Source of the DNA: an uncultured Spirochaetia bacterium
Lineage (GTDB): Bacteria > Spirochaetota > Brachyspiria > Brachyspirales > Brachyspiraceae
Length of the DNA: 49,602 nt
Reading direction: 5' to 3'
NCBI GenBank assembly: GCA_947038115.1
Contig: CAMQVF010000007.1
Span: forward strand, 1-49,602
This document shows positions 16,289 through 24,761 of this stretch, one piece after another. Below the pieces are notes generated by a model that saw only the letters and a program-made list of their open reading frames with translations, made no database searches and had not been told where the DNA came from. Position numbers and translations under genes: made by a program. Within the stretch, counting starts at the first letter, position 1. Each line of letters opens with the position of its first letter.

Positions 16289-17536
16289 ATGATTAAATAT
16301 TTTTTATACACATTCTTTATAGCTTTAACAATATCGATTAATTTGTTTTCAGAAGGCTATAAAATAATATCTCAACACGGCGATATATCAATTACTGTCG
16401 ATGAAAATAATTCAAACTTTGATGTGAAAAACTATTTACCAACAAATTATTTTAAATTAGAAACCGAATCTACTTCATATATAATTTTAGAAAAAGAAAA
16501 TAAATCGATGATATTAATGCCAAATTCTAAAATGAGTGTGATATCTAATAATATAATTCTTGAAGAAGGCTATTTATATGCAAAAAGTAATGATACAAAT
16601 AATATAATTATAAATATTGGAAATAATAAAAATCAATATAAAATCGATGGGCATTCATTTTCTATTGTTGCTAGCGATAATAAACTTAAAGCTTTAACAT
16701 ATAAAAATTCTATAAAGCTAACATCAAGTATAAATTCATCATTAAATTATTACTTAGAGCCATATAATCACACCCAAATATTTCCATTATTAACGAACCC
16801 GAGAACTCTGACACAAAATGAAAAAGGACTTATTGAAAGTGTATCGAGACAGCTTGAAACTGAAGTTGCTAATAATTTAAATAAATCAGTAGAAAGATAT
16901 AGTTTTAAGATTTTTGAAAAGACCAGAAATGAAACTGAAATTTATAGAGTTATAAGCCCAAATAAAGGGCCTAATATATTTTTAATTGTCCCGCATGGAA
17001 ATGAAAGAACAGGAACAGATGTCGCCATCGAAAGGGTTCAAATGCCAATAAAAAAGGGAAGCCTTACTATTGTGCCTATTGCCTCAGCTTATTCATATAA
17101 AATAAACTCAAGATATTTGGATGGTGAAGATATTAATAATAAATTCTTTAAAAGAAAAAAAGATAAAAATGATGTTGAAAAGTTAGCAACTAGATATATG
17201 AAAATGCTTGATGAATATGAAATAGATGTTGTTATTACACTTCATGAAGGAAATGGATTTCAAGAATTTTTTGGTGACTCTATTGTCTATGATACAAGAC
17301 GGCTTGACAATACTGTTAAACATATTTTAGGAAAAATTAATGCTCGCATTGAGCCTTATGAATATAAGTTCAAGCAAATGTATTACCCAATGCCTGAGAC
17401 AATAACATATTATGCAATGAAACAAGGCATCAATGCTTATGGCATAGAACTTACAAGAAATTTGCCCCATGAAAATAAGAGAGTAATAATGCATGCTATT
17501 GTTGATGAATTTTTACGAGTCTATGGCTTAATCTAA
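16289..17536 (+). CDS. Secreted protein: FecR-like N-terminal domain fused to an M14/AstE-like zinc amidohydrolase
   Basis: A signal peptide (about residues 1-20) is followed by about 150 residues of beta strands with the FecR-like phrases GDISITVDENNS, SMILMPNSKMSV and EEGYLYAKSN. From about residue 200 comes an M14-type domain of the succinylglutamate desuccinylase/aspartoacylase kind: HGNE (His and Glu zinc ligands), LHEG (third ligand His) and YGIELTRN with the catalytic Glu. The enzyme part looks complete, so it probably cuts an amide or peptide in the periplasm, perhaps peptidoglycan-derived. The last 9 bases overlap the convergent Fpg-like gene. Confidence 0.72.
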   Translation: MIKYFLYTFFIALTISINLFSEGYKIISQHGDISITVDENNSNFDVKNYLPTNYFKLETESTSYIILEKENKSMILMPNSKMSVISNNIILEEGYLYAKSNDTNNIIINIGNNKNQYKIDGHSFSIVASDNKLKALTYKNSIKLTSSINSSLNYYLEPYNHTQIFPLLTNPRTLTQNEKGLIESVSRQLETEVANNLNKSVERYSFKIFEKTRNETEIYRVISPNKGPNIFLIVPHGNERTGTDVAIERVQMPIKKGSLTIVPIASAYSYKINSRYLDGEDINNKFFKRKKDKNDVEKLATRYMKMLDEYEIDVVITLHEGNGFQEFFGDSIVYDTRRLDNTVKHILGKINARIEPYEYKFKQMYYPMPETITYYAMKQGINAYGIELTRNLPHENKRVIMHAIVDEFLRVYGLI

Positions 17537-18169
17537 TTCATCATCAGCAAACTCATCATCACTAACAATTATAGCCTCACGCAAAAGTTTTTTAATAGAA
17601 TCATAAACTTTACGCACATCACTTTTATCGATGTCTTTAGTTTTAGTGCTAGGGTTCATTTTACAATGTGCTAAAATATCTTTTGTATATTGCTCGCCTA
17701 TTCCAGCTATTATTTTTTGATCGCCAATCATCTCTTCAATTGTACCATCATAATTTTCAAGCAAAACACAAAATAAATTATAATTAAATTGTTTAGTTAA
17801 AGGGTCATATCCAACTTGTGGCATAACTGTTACATCTTTCCATACGGGGATAATATCAGTCTCGCCAGTTGGGTCTATTATAAATAAATTAGTTTTATCT
17901 GTATAAAAACCTATCATTGCATTTTCATAAGTTTCGTCTTCTGTACAAACAAAAGCACCTTCTTTACCTAATGCTACAAGCATTGTATCTTCAGACATTT
18001 GGAATTGAATATAAGAGCCGTATCGAGGAATATCGATTATTTTTTGCCCTTTAAATTCTTCAAGTCCTAAGTATTTTTCATCGAATGCTAAAACCTTGTC
18101 TATATAAGCATAACATATCTCTTCTTTAAGCGCCTTTATCATAGCAATTAAATAAGGTAGTTCTCTCAT
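17528..18169 (-). CDS. Fpg/Nei-family protein lacking the N-terminal proline and zinc finger
   Basis: The start MRELPYLIAMIK parallels the MPELPEVETI of formamidopyrimidine-DNA glycosylase, and DQKIIAGIGEQYTKDILAHCKMNP is the helix-two-turns-helix region. The protein is 213 residues instead of about 270 and stops before the usual zinc finger. The catalytic Pro after Met is Arg2, Glu3 is kept, and the lysine in RRGKYL is Ser (PRYGSYIQF). It may bind DNA without lyase chemistry. An acidic tail (DDEFADDELD) ends it. It is divergent from the GG-terminal protein, and its 3' end overlaps the M14-like gene. Confidence 0.72.
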   Translation of the reverse strand: MRELPYLIAMIKALKEEICYAYIDKVLAFDEKYLGLEEFKGQKIIDIPRYGSYIQFQMSEDTMLVALGKEGAFVCTEDETYENAMIGFYTDKTNLFIIDPTGETDIIPVWKDVTVMPQVGYDPLTKQFNYNLFCVLLENYDGTIEEMIGDQKIIAGIGEQYTKDILAHCKMNPSTKTKDIDKSDVRKVYDSIKKLLREAIIVSDDEFADDELD

Positions 18170-18229
18170 TAAAAATCCTTGAATTATTTATTAATTGATT
18201 ATTTTCTCAAACTAATTAATTATGTAACC

Positions 18230-18258
18230 ATAATAACAACAAAATATAAAAAAGTCAA
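18230..18258 (-). promoter_or_regulatory. Promoter of the Fpg-like gene
   Basis: On the minus strand, TTGACT (18253-18258) and TATTAT (18230-18235) are 17 bases apart. Its -35 box directly abuts the -35 box of the opposite promoter at 18259. Confidence 0.6.
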
Positions 18259-18287
18259 TTTACATAATTGTCTAAAATGTCTATTAT
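18259..18287 (+). promoter_or_regulatory. Promoter of the GG-terminal beta-grasp gene
   Basis: TTTACA at 18259-18264 and TATTAT at 18282-18287 have a 17-base spacer. The leader is about 55 bases and ends with AAGGA, seven bases before the ATG at 18349. Confidence 0.55.
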
Positions 18288-18348
18288 ATTTGTTTTTTTA
18301 TTCATTCTTTGATATTATTAACTCTAGTTCTTAAATTAAGGAAATACC

Positions 18349-18708
18349 ATGAAGTTAAAAATTAAAGATGAAACTTTTTCTAAAAAAATAATAAATGAAA
18401 TAGACATAGATTTAGAGACAGAAATTATAACTATAAAAGATATAATAAAACTTAGAATAAAAAAAGAAATAGAAAATAACGATTTAAAAAGCCGATTAAT
18501 CGACCCAGAAGACATTGAAAAAATATTAAATAATACAAAAAAAATTGACTATAATAAACAAGTAGAAATAGCATTAAAAGCATTTACTGACAATTCATAT
18601 TTTATTTTAATAGACAGCATTCAAGCTGAAAGTCTCGAGCAAGTTGTTATTATAAATAAAGATACAAAAATAAGTTTTATGAAATTAACACCTTTGATAG
18701 GCGGTTAA
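18349..18708 (+). CDS. Ubiquitin/MoaD-like beta-grasp protein ending in Gly-Gly
   Basis: The 119-residue protein begins with a strand-turn-strand-helix (KLKIKDETF, NEIDIDLE, then TIKDIIKLRIKKEIEN), the beta-grasp opening. A helical middle of about 45 residues follows. The end reads SYFILIDSIQAESLEQVV, then DTKISFMKLTPLIGG. This matches the last strands of MoaD/ThiS/ubiquitin-like proteins, with a Gly118-Gly119 C-terminus. I recall uncharacterised bacterial proteins with the same outline ending in LVPLVGG. No E1-like, JAB-protease or molybdopterin gene lies nearby. It overlaps the giant envelope gene by 4 bases, tail to tail. Function unknown; a carrier or conjugated modifier is only a hypothesis. 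Confidence 0.8.
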   Translation: MKLKIKDETFSKKIINEIDIDLETEIITIKDIIKLRIKKEIENNDLKSRLIDPEDIEKILNNTKKIDYNKQVEIALKAFTDNSYFILIDSIQAESLEQVVIINKDTKISFMKLTPLIGG

Positions 18709-21700
18709 AGTTTAATTGTTAAAGAAAATAAAAAATTAAAACCCATATCAATGTCATATCTATTCATGTTTTTATACTCACTTGATGTTTTAAAATATTT
18801 TGTAAGAACAATAGGTAAGTCCAAAACAGAATTAAATGACATATATTTTTGAGAATAAACTGTGAAAATATACGAAGGTTCGATAATAAAAAATTCACTC
18901 TCTTTATCTAAAGTGTTATTTGCATTTTGACTATCAAAGTAATCGGATGAAGTCGAATTTATTATATTATTAACATTATATATATTTTCATTATCAAAAT
19001 ACTCGAAAATAAAAAATGGTATATTCATTCTAAACGTGTGGCTAAAGTCAATATTATTTTTAATAAATCTCACCAATGCCCCAGTGCTTATAGAGTGAGA
19101 ATATGTATAAGAAATGTCGAATCGAAACAAATGCCTCGCTTCACTTAATATAACAGCCGTCATATAATTTAGCATATCTTCATATTTACTATTATTATAA
19201 TTAGTTCCATACTCATCCCCCATGCCCATATAATTACCATCATTAAAATTCATATGCTGATTTATAGCCGAATACTCATAACCAAATCTGAATCGCATAT
19301 CATGAGAACCAATTGGAATATATGTATAACTATTGAATATAAAAGAATTTTCAACTGTTTTGTCTTTATAATTTTTACTTAGAATATATTCAATATCATA
19401 TGCCAATAGTATTATATTTAAAATGTTATTCTTACTCAATTTTATAATATCAGAAATTTTAATATCTCTTTCAGCCAAAACAGAAATATCCTCAATTTGT
19501 TCAAAATAAATACTAGAATCTCTGCTTGTATTCATAGAGTGAGTATATATAAATGAATTAGGAATAATCCAATTGATATAACTTATATACTTAAAATTAA
19601 ACTCCAAGCTATATTCTTCATACAAAGTCATATCCAGATAATAATCACTATGATGATAATATTTATTTTCGTTAAAGTCATACACATCATATAATTGATT
19701 AAAAGCCTTATGCCTACGAGCTTTATCTTTATTGCCACTTCCAGATATAATATTTCTAAAAGAATTTTCAAAAGGTAAATCAATATAAGCAAAAGGATAA
19801 TTAAAAACTATTGGAAAAAGAGTATCAGCATATCGAGCCACACTAAAGTCCCCATTATCAAAAACATCACTTTCAGCCATTGATGCATCTCTGATATAAT
19901 ATACATTTATATTATTCAAAAATGGCGAATCGATAAAATCGCTAAACTCAAGAGAAAAAGATAAATCAACTGCTAAAAACGAATAAGTATCTTTAAAGTC
20001 TGCATAAACTTCATCTTCGTTAAAAGAATAATTTTTTGTCTCGTCATATTTAAAATCGCTTTCGCTATAAGATTCATACATATTAATTTCTACCGACCCT
20101 AGAAATGGAATATACCCAGTCGAAATACTTTGTTGTGTGTTGTAACCCCTGTTATTTAAATACTCATTTATACGATTTCCATTATCATCCAATTCATCAA
20201 ATAATTTATTATTCCATAAAGTTGCGAATGTACTAAAATAATCACTGTCATATTTATCATTAAAATAATCGCTGAAGAAATTATCATATTCACTGCTATA
20301 ATTAATATTTTCTGCTATAGAAAAAGATACGCTAAGTATATCGATAAAAATTATATTTAAACTTCCTCCCTGCTCTCTTGAAAATAAATAGCGAGCATCA
20401 TGCAGTTCCTCATCATAGCTTTTATCATTATTAAAAATATTATCATCTTCTTTTAGAAACCCGTCATAAGCATCAAAATAAATTTCATCTTCAGATATAT
20501 TTTCGACACTCCTGTTATACCGCTTCTCGATGTTCGCATTAATATAATAGTCTTGATACATATATAAATTTTCTATGCCAAAAATATTTTTAATCTCATA
20601 AACTTCTCGAATATCAAAAGCCCTCGAATAGCTACTATAACTCTGTAAATAAATTGAGTCATCCTCTTTAAGTACCAAATTATTTTTTTCATTAAACGAA
20701 CTTAAATAGCTATGATAAAGTTTTGGCGAATACTTGCTTGGAAAAACTAAAGAAAGAGAAAAATTAAAATCTTTGATAAATTTATAAATATAATCATCAG
20801 AATATAAATCATTATACTCATACCCCATTAAATTATCATCGCTATAACCAAAACCAGCAGAGACTCCTAAAACACCAAGTAAAATTGCAGAGGTGTTTAT
20901 ATAATCGAAGTTTAATTCATATTGCGAAGGTGTGTCATCGATATAAGCAAAACCTTGACCGACTTCCTTATGTTCATAAATAATATTAAAATTTGAAACT
21001 ATCGAGAAGTTATTAATTTCAAAACCTTTATATAAAAAGTCGCCACCAATATTCCAAGCCATCCCATGTTTTAATATATCATCACTTGCATAAGCTTCAT
21101 TAATCCATAAAGTGCCCGCAGAATAATTAGCACCCAAATTTTTCTCTTCCAAAACACCAAAGCCAAACATTTTTATTCTATTTAAAGATACATGCCCAGT
21201 TGATGCAATATCAAAAAAACACTTATATCCATCAATTATTATACTGTCATTATTTTTATATTTATCCCCATTGTTTATTGAAATACTGATAGCTTCGGTC
21301 TTGCTTAAATCATCAAAGTGAATAGTAACTTTATTCCACTTGTTTTTATTATTCTCTCTCCGATTAAGTAATTTCATATCAAATTTAATTTCATAATATC
21401 GATTTGTACTTTCACCAAATCTTATAATAAATTTTTCACTTTTAGAAATCGATTCAAGTTCTTTATAAATAAAAAAATTAAGCTCTTTGTAACTCGATAA
21501 ATTATAAAATTCGCTATCATTAGGATAAATATATATTAGTGCTTCTTTTGCGTCTTTTTTATTATTTTTATATTCCCTGCCATTAATTTTATATTCAAGC
21601 CTCAAAGACGATTCTGAAAATTCATCCAATTTATCTTTTTTAATTTTGCCATGTAAATCATTATATATTTTTATCCACTCGCTATCATCAATAAGTCTAT

Positions 21701-24677
21701 TTTCATTTTGAGAATTATAAATACTATCATAGTCTGAATTTATAATTGACGCATTAAACAAATTATTATTTTCAGTTTTTATATTATCAATAAAAATATC
21801 TGTTATGCTTATCTTTCTAAAAGTCAAATGAGAAAGAATAAACCGACCAGTAAGCTCTTTTTTTTGACTACTTTCTGAATATAAACTTACTCTAAGTGCT
21901 TTCGAATTTTTAATTATACTTTTATCTTTTAAGTCTAAAAAATTTTGTATTTTTATTTTAATCTTAAAAAAATTACCTCCAATATGCTCAATGCTATAAT
22001 TTTCACTGCTGGCAAAATCATTCTTATTTTTATTATAATAATCTAAACTCGGTATAATTATCGACTTTCTACTTTTTACACTACGAGTAAGAGCCACAGT
22101 ATTATCAGTATCATAAAAAATATCATCATCATTTAAATCTTCAGAATCTCTAATTCCATTGCCATTTTCGATTTCGTCTGAAGTTGACCCACGTCTACCC
22201 TGCCCCATTTTTGTTATTTTTTCATATCTTGATTGTTCTTTATAATTAAATAATAATCCATTTGCATCAGCCTCTGAAGACTCGCTATCAAAAATACCAT
22301 CACCATCAAAATCTTCTGTTGGGCTTCCTGCTTCAATCATTAAATTTATTTTGTCTGGAGAAGAATTGTTATCACTGCCACCTAACGAGCATATAATTTC
22401 AAGTTCGTTAAATGAGCTAATGTCATATCCATTGTTAATATCAAAGCCCTGCACTACTGATACATATTTTGATTTTGTAGCACTCGAAAATTCATAATCG
22501 AAAATTAATGCCGAACTATTTTCTTTGTTAAGCCCAATTTTATGTCCGCCTGAGTCTGAATAATAAGCACCAACTTTTGACTTAAATGATTTTATTTGAT
22601 CGGGTGACTCTCTTTTTATTTTATCAATTTCATTTAAATTATAAAAACTATATTGCTGTGTAATGTTATTATATTTTCTTAAATCTATATAATATAAAAA
22701 TCCAAGGCTTAACCCTTCGTTTTCGAGCACTGGATTTCTTGTGAAGTATAATTTTCTGCTTTCACTAATATCAAGCGATAAACTCTCGCCATAAGTCGAC
22801 ATATCAAATATAAATGCTTTATTCTTTGTGTTCTCATTATAAATTGAATATGCATAAGAGGCTTGAATGTTAAATTCTATATTATCATTTTGAATATTAA
22901 AAAGAGATGGAATGCTTAAAGAAGTGTCAGCCATCAGTAATAAATTTGCCGACGAGTTATTATTAATATCTATTGTGCTTGAGTCTAAAAAATTACCGCC
23001 ATAAACAGCCGATAAACCAATATCATTTTTATCATTAAAATTATATGAAAATCTTGAACCAACATTATAACCAAATAAACCTGAGCCAGAATCTTTATAT
23101 TTATATGATACAACAATTTCATCATTAAAATTTACAATAAATGAGTCATCAAATTTAAGAATACCAGCTTCATAATCAACTTCATAATTATCTTCTCTTA
23201 TCGTTTTATTATTTATTTTCACAACCACACTATCAATTACAATACCTGATCTAAGATAAAAACTATCTGTCTTTTTAGTTTTATATTTATACTCAAACAA
23301 ATATTTACTAATTTCATCTCTATTATTTTCTATATAATTATTATCAAATTCATAAATATACTCATTTTTTATTTCTGTATTTTTATTATTAAATGGATAA
23401 ATATTTTCAAATTCAATATAACTCTCTGAAAAATTTATATAAAAATTACCTGTATTATTAAAAGAGCCATTATCATTATAAAAATGTTCATTTTCGTTTT
23501 TGATTATAGAATTATCTGAATGCATCAGTTTAATAACTAAAGAATTATTATCTATATTATCAGGAATCGGGTAGTAATTTCTAAGCTCCCATGGGTTTTT
23601 TATATTTTCATAGGCGGTGTCGGTAAGAACAATAAAATTATTATACATCTCGCCACTTAAACCAATAATATTTTCCGAATTCATATTCGTAAGCATTGTA
23701 TAACCCAAATTATCAAGCCGATTAAAAGGTTTATCAGCCGAGCTATTTATAGGCACTCCTTCCCCACTTTTCGAAAAGAATAAAATTGTCTTCTTGCCCA
23801 AAGTTGTATTTACTTTGAGTATTCCTTTTTCATTGTCGAATCGATATAAACTACTATCCAATTTAATAAATCTATTTGTAATTATAGCACTTCTACCAGT
23901 CGTTGTTTTATAGGGGGTAATTATTTCGATGTCATATAAATAATCGCTATTTTCAATTTCTCTAAAAATCTCTATTTTATCTAAAGTCTTAGTCTTCAAA
24001 TCATAAAATTGATATTTATAATAATCAACATCGTGAATGCTAATTGTCTCTTCAGATGAATATCCATTAAAAACTTTCTCTTCTCTTTTAGCTAAGTCGA
24101 TATTGACAAAACTATCAATCTGAAAATTATGAAACTTATTTTTTATTTTTATACCCAAAACATCATTTTTAGAATTATTCTCATTTAAATAAATATTATG
24201 TTTGTCGAATAAAAAATATTCATTTGCGATAATTATACTATCGAAAAATTTATTACTACTAGGTGTCCAAACCGCTTTATAGTCGATTGTTTCTGTTTCA
24301 TCATTGCCGACTATAAAAGCATTAATCTCATTATTAACCCCACCGATTATTTCAAAAGAAAAATCTTGATTAAAATCGAAGCCGTCAAAAATATAATTAT
24401 TATCGCTATTTTCAAAAATAAAACCCGATGAATTATTAGACTTAAAATCATCTGACAAAAATATTTTTTTAGTCTCACCGTATTTAAAGCCTATATCATA
24501 AAAGCCTTTAATTTTTAAATATGAATTGTTGATTGGATTGAAAATTGGTATATTGGAATTATTTGTATTAGTATTATCTAAAGAAGTATTATTATTTGTA
24601 ATTGCGACGAGGCTTTCCTCACATAATAAAAACAACAAGTATACGAAATAAAAAATATACCACATATAAACACCCAT
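18705..24677 (-). CDS. Giant (1990-residue) beta-rich envelope protein, possibly SprA-like
   Basis: A hydrophobic N-terminus (MWYIFYFVYLLFLL, then LVA) suggests export. The rest is rich in Asn, Asp, Ser, Tyr and Phe with alternating patterns, as in outer-membrane barrels. Around residues 530-560, INNKTIREDNYEVDYEAG then FNDEIVVSYKYK resemble the repeat seen in SprA (type IX secretion translocon). The middle has calcium-type Asp runs: DFDGDGIFDSES, NGNGIRDSEDLND. The last 700 residues read like repeated transmembrane strands. I see no enzyme motif. The SprA link is from memory; other giant barrels are possible. It has its own promoter. An ATG at 24665 is an alternative start. Confidence 0.75.
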   Translation of the reverse strand: MGVYMWYIFYFVYLLFLLCEESLVAITNNNTSLDNTNTNNSNIPIFNPINNSYLKIKGFYDIGFKYGETKKIFLSDDFKSNNSSGFIFENSDNNYIFDGFDFNQDFSFEIIGGVNNEINAFIVGNDETETIDYKAVWTPSSNKFFDSIIIANEYFLFDKHNIYLNENNSKNDVLGIKIKNKFHNFQIDSFVNIDLAKREEKVFNGYSSEETISIHDVDYYKYQFYDLKTKTLDKIEIFREIENSDYLYDIEIITPYKTTTGRSAIITNRFIKLDSSLYRFDNEKGILKVNTTLGKKTILFFSKSGEGVPINSSADKPFNRLDNLGYTMLTNMNSENIIGLSGEMYNNFIVLTDTAYENIKNPWELRNYYPIPDNIDNNSLVIKLMHSDNSIIKNENEHFYNDNGSFNNTGNFYINFSESYIEFENIYPFNNKNTEIKNEYIYEFDNNYIENNRDEISKYLFEYKYKTKKTDSFYLRSGIVIDSVVVKINNKTIREDNYEVDYEAGILKFDDSFIVNFNDEIVVSYKYKDSGSGLFGYNVGSRFSYNFNDKNDIGLSAVYGGNFLDSSTIDINNNSSANLLLMADTSLSIPSLFNIQNDNIEFNIQASYAYSIYNENTKNKAFIFDMSTYGESLSLDISESRKLYFTRNPVLENEGLSLGFLYYIDLRKYNNITQQYSFYNLNEIDKIKRESPDQIKSFKSKVGAYYSDSGGHKIGLNKENSSALIFDYEFSSATKSKYVSVVQGFDINNGYDISSFNELEIICSLGGSDNNSSPDKINLMIEAGSPTEDFDGDGIFDSESSEADANGLLFNYKEQSRYEKITKMGQGRRGSTSDEIENGNGIRDSEDLNDDDIFYDTDNTVALTRSVKSRKSIIIPSLDYYNKNKNDFASSENYSIEHIGGNFFKIKIKIQNFLDLKDKSIIKNSKALRVSLYSESSQKKELTGRFILSHLTFRKISITDIFIDNIKTENNNLFNASIINSDYDSIYNSQNENRLIDDSEWIKIYNDLHGKIKKDKLDEFSESSLRLEYKINGREYKNNKKDAKEALIYIYPNDSEFYNLSSYKELNFFIYKELESISKSEKFIIRFGESTNRYYEIKFDMKLLNRRENNKNKWNKVTIHFDDLSKTEAISISINNGDKYKNNDSIIIDGYKCFFDIASTGHVSLNRIKMFGFGVLEEKNLGANYSAGTLWINEAYASDDILKHGMAWNIGGDFLYKGFEINNFSIVSNFNIIYEHKEVGQGFAYIDDTPSQYELNFDYINTSAILLGVLGVSAGFGYSDDNLMGYEYNDLYSDDYIYKFIKDFNFSLSLVFPSKYSPKLYHSYLSSFNEKNNLVLKEDDSIYLQSYSSYSRAFDIREVYEIKNIFGIENLYMYQDYYINANIEKRYNRSVENISEDEIYFDAYDGFLKEDDNIFNNDKSYDEELHDARYLFSREQGGSLNIIFIDILSVSFSIAENINYSSEYDNFFSDYFNDKYDSDYFSTFATLWNNKLFDELDDNGNRINEYLNNRGYNTQQSISTGYIPFLGSVEINMYESYSESDFKYDETKNYSFNEDEVYADFKDTYSFLAVDLSFSLEFSDFIDSPFLNNINVYYIRDASMAESDVFDNGDFSVARYADTLFPIVFNYPFAYIDLPFENSFRNIISGSGNKDKARRHKAFNQLYDVYDFNENKYYHHSDYYLDMTLYEEYSLEFNFKYISYINWIIPNSFIYTHSMNTSRDSSIYFEQIEDISVLAERDIKISDIIKLSKNNILNIILLAYDIEYILSKNYKDKTVENSFIFNSYTYIPIGSHDMRFRFGYEYSAINQHMNFNDGNYMGMGDEYGTNYNNSKYEDMLNYMTAVILSEARHLFRFDISYTYSHSISTGALVRFIKNNIDFSHTFRMNIPFFIFEYFDNENIYNVNNIINSTSSDYFDSQNANNTLDKESEFFIIEPSYIFTVYSQKYMSFNSVLDLPIVLTKYFKTSSEYKNMNRYDIDMGFNFLFSLTIKL

Positions 24678-24694
24678 GAAAGAACATAAAGTGA

Positions 24695-24722
24695 ATTATA
24701 TATGGTATAAAAAATCTTGCAA
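24695..24722 (-). promoter_or_regulatory. Promoter of the giant envelope gene
   Basis: On the minus strand, TTGCAA (24717-24722) and TATAAT (24695-24700) are 16 bases apart. The predicted leader is short, about 11 bases to the ATG at 24677 or 23 to the one at 24665. No clear ribosome site is seen. Confidence 0.5.
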
Positions 24723-24726
24723 TTTG

Positions 24727-24750
24727 AAAACATCAAAAAATCGATGTTTT
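24727..24750 (-). terminator. Hairpin after the DegT aminotransferase gene
   Basis: AAAACATC (24727-24734) and GATGTTTT (24743-24750) form an 8-bp stem with an 8-base loop, just after the stop codon at 24762. The T-run is short on this strand, so termination is likely partial. Confidence 0.35.
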
Positions 24751-24761
24751 TTATATAATTA

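Noticed and set aside
18309-18337. Promoter TTGATA-N17-TAAATT for the GG-terminal gene
   Set aside because: Its start would fall after the ribosome site AAGGA at 18338-18342, so the upstream pair at 18259-18287 is preferred.
24599-24665. Lipobox in the giant envelope protein (FLLCEES)
   Set aside because: The residue before Cys is Leu and the preceding pattern does not fit a lipobox; a plain signal peptide or anchor is as likely.
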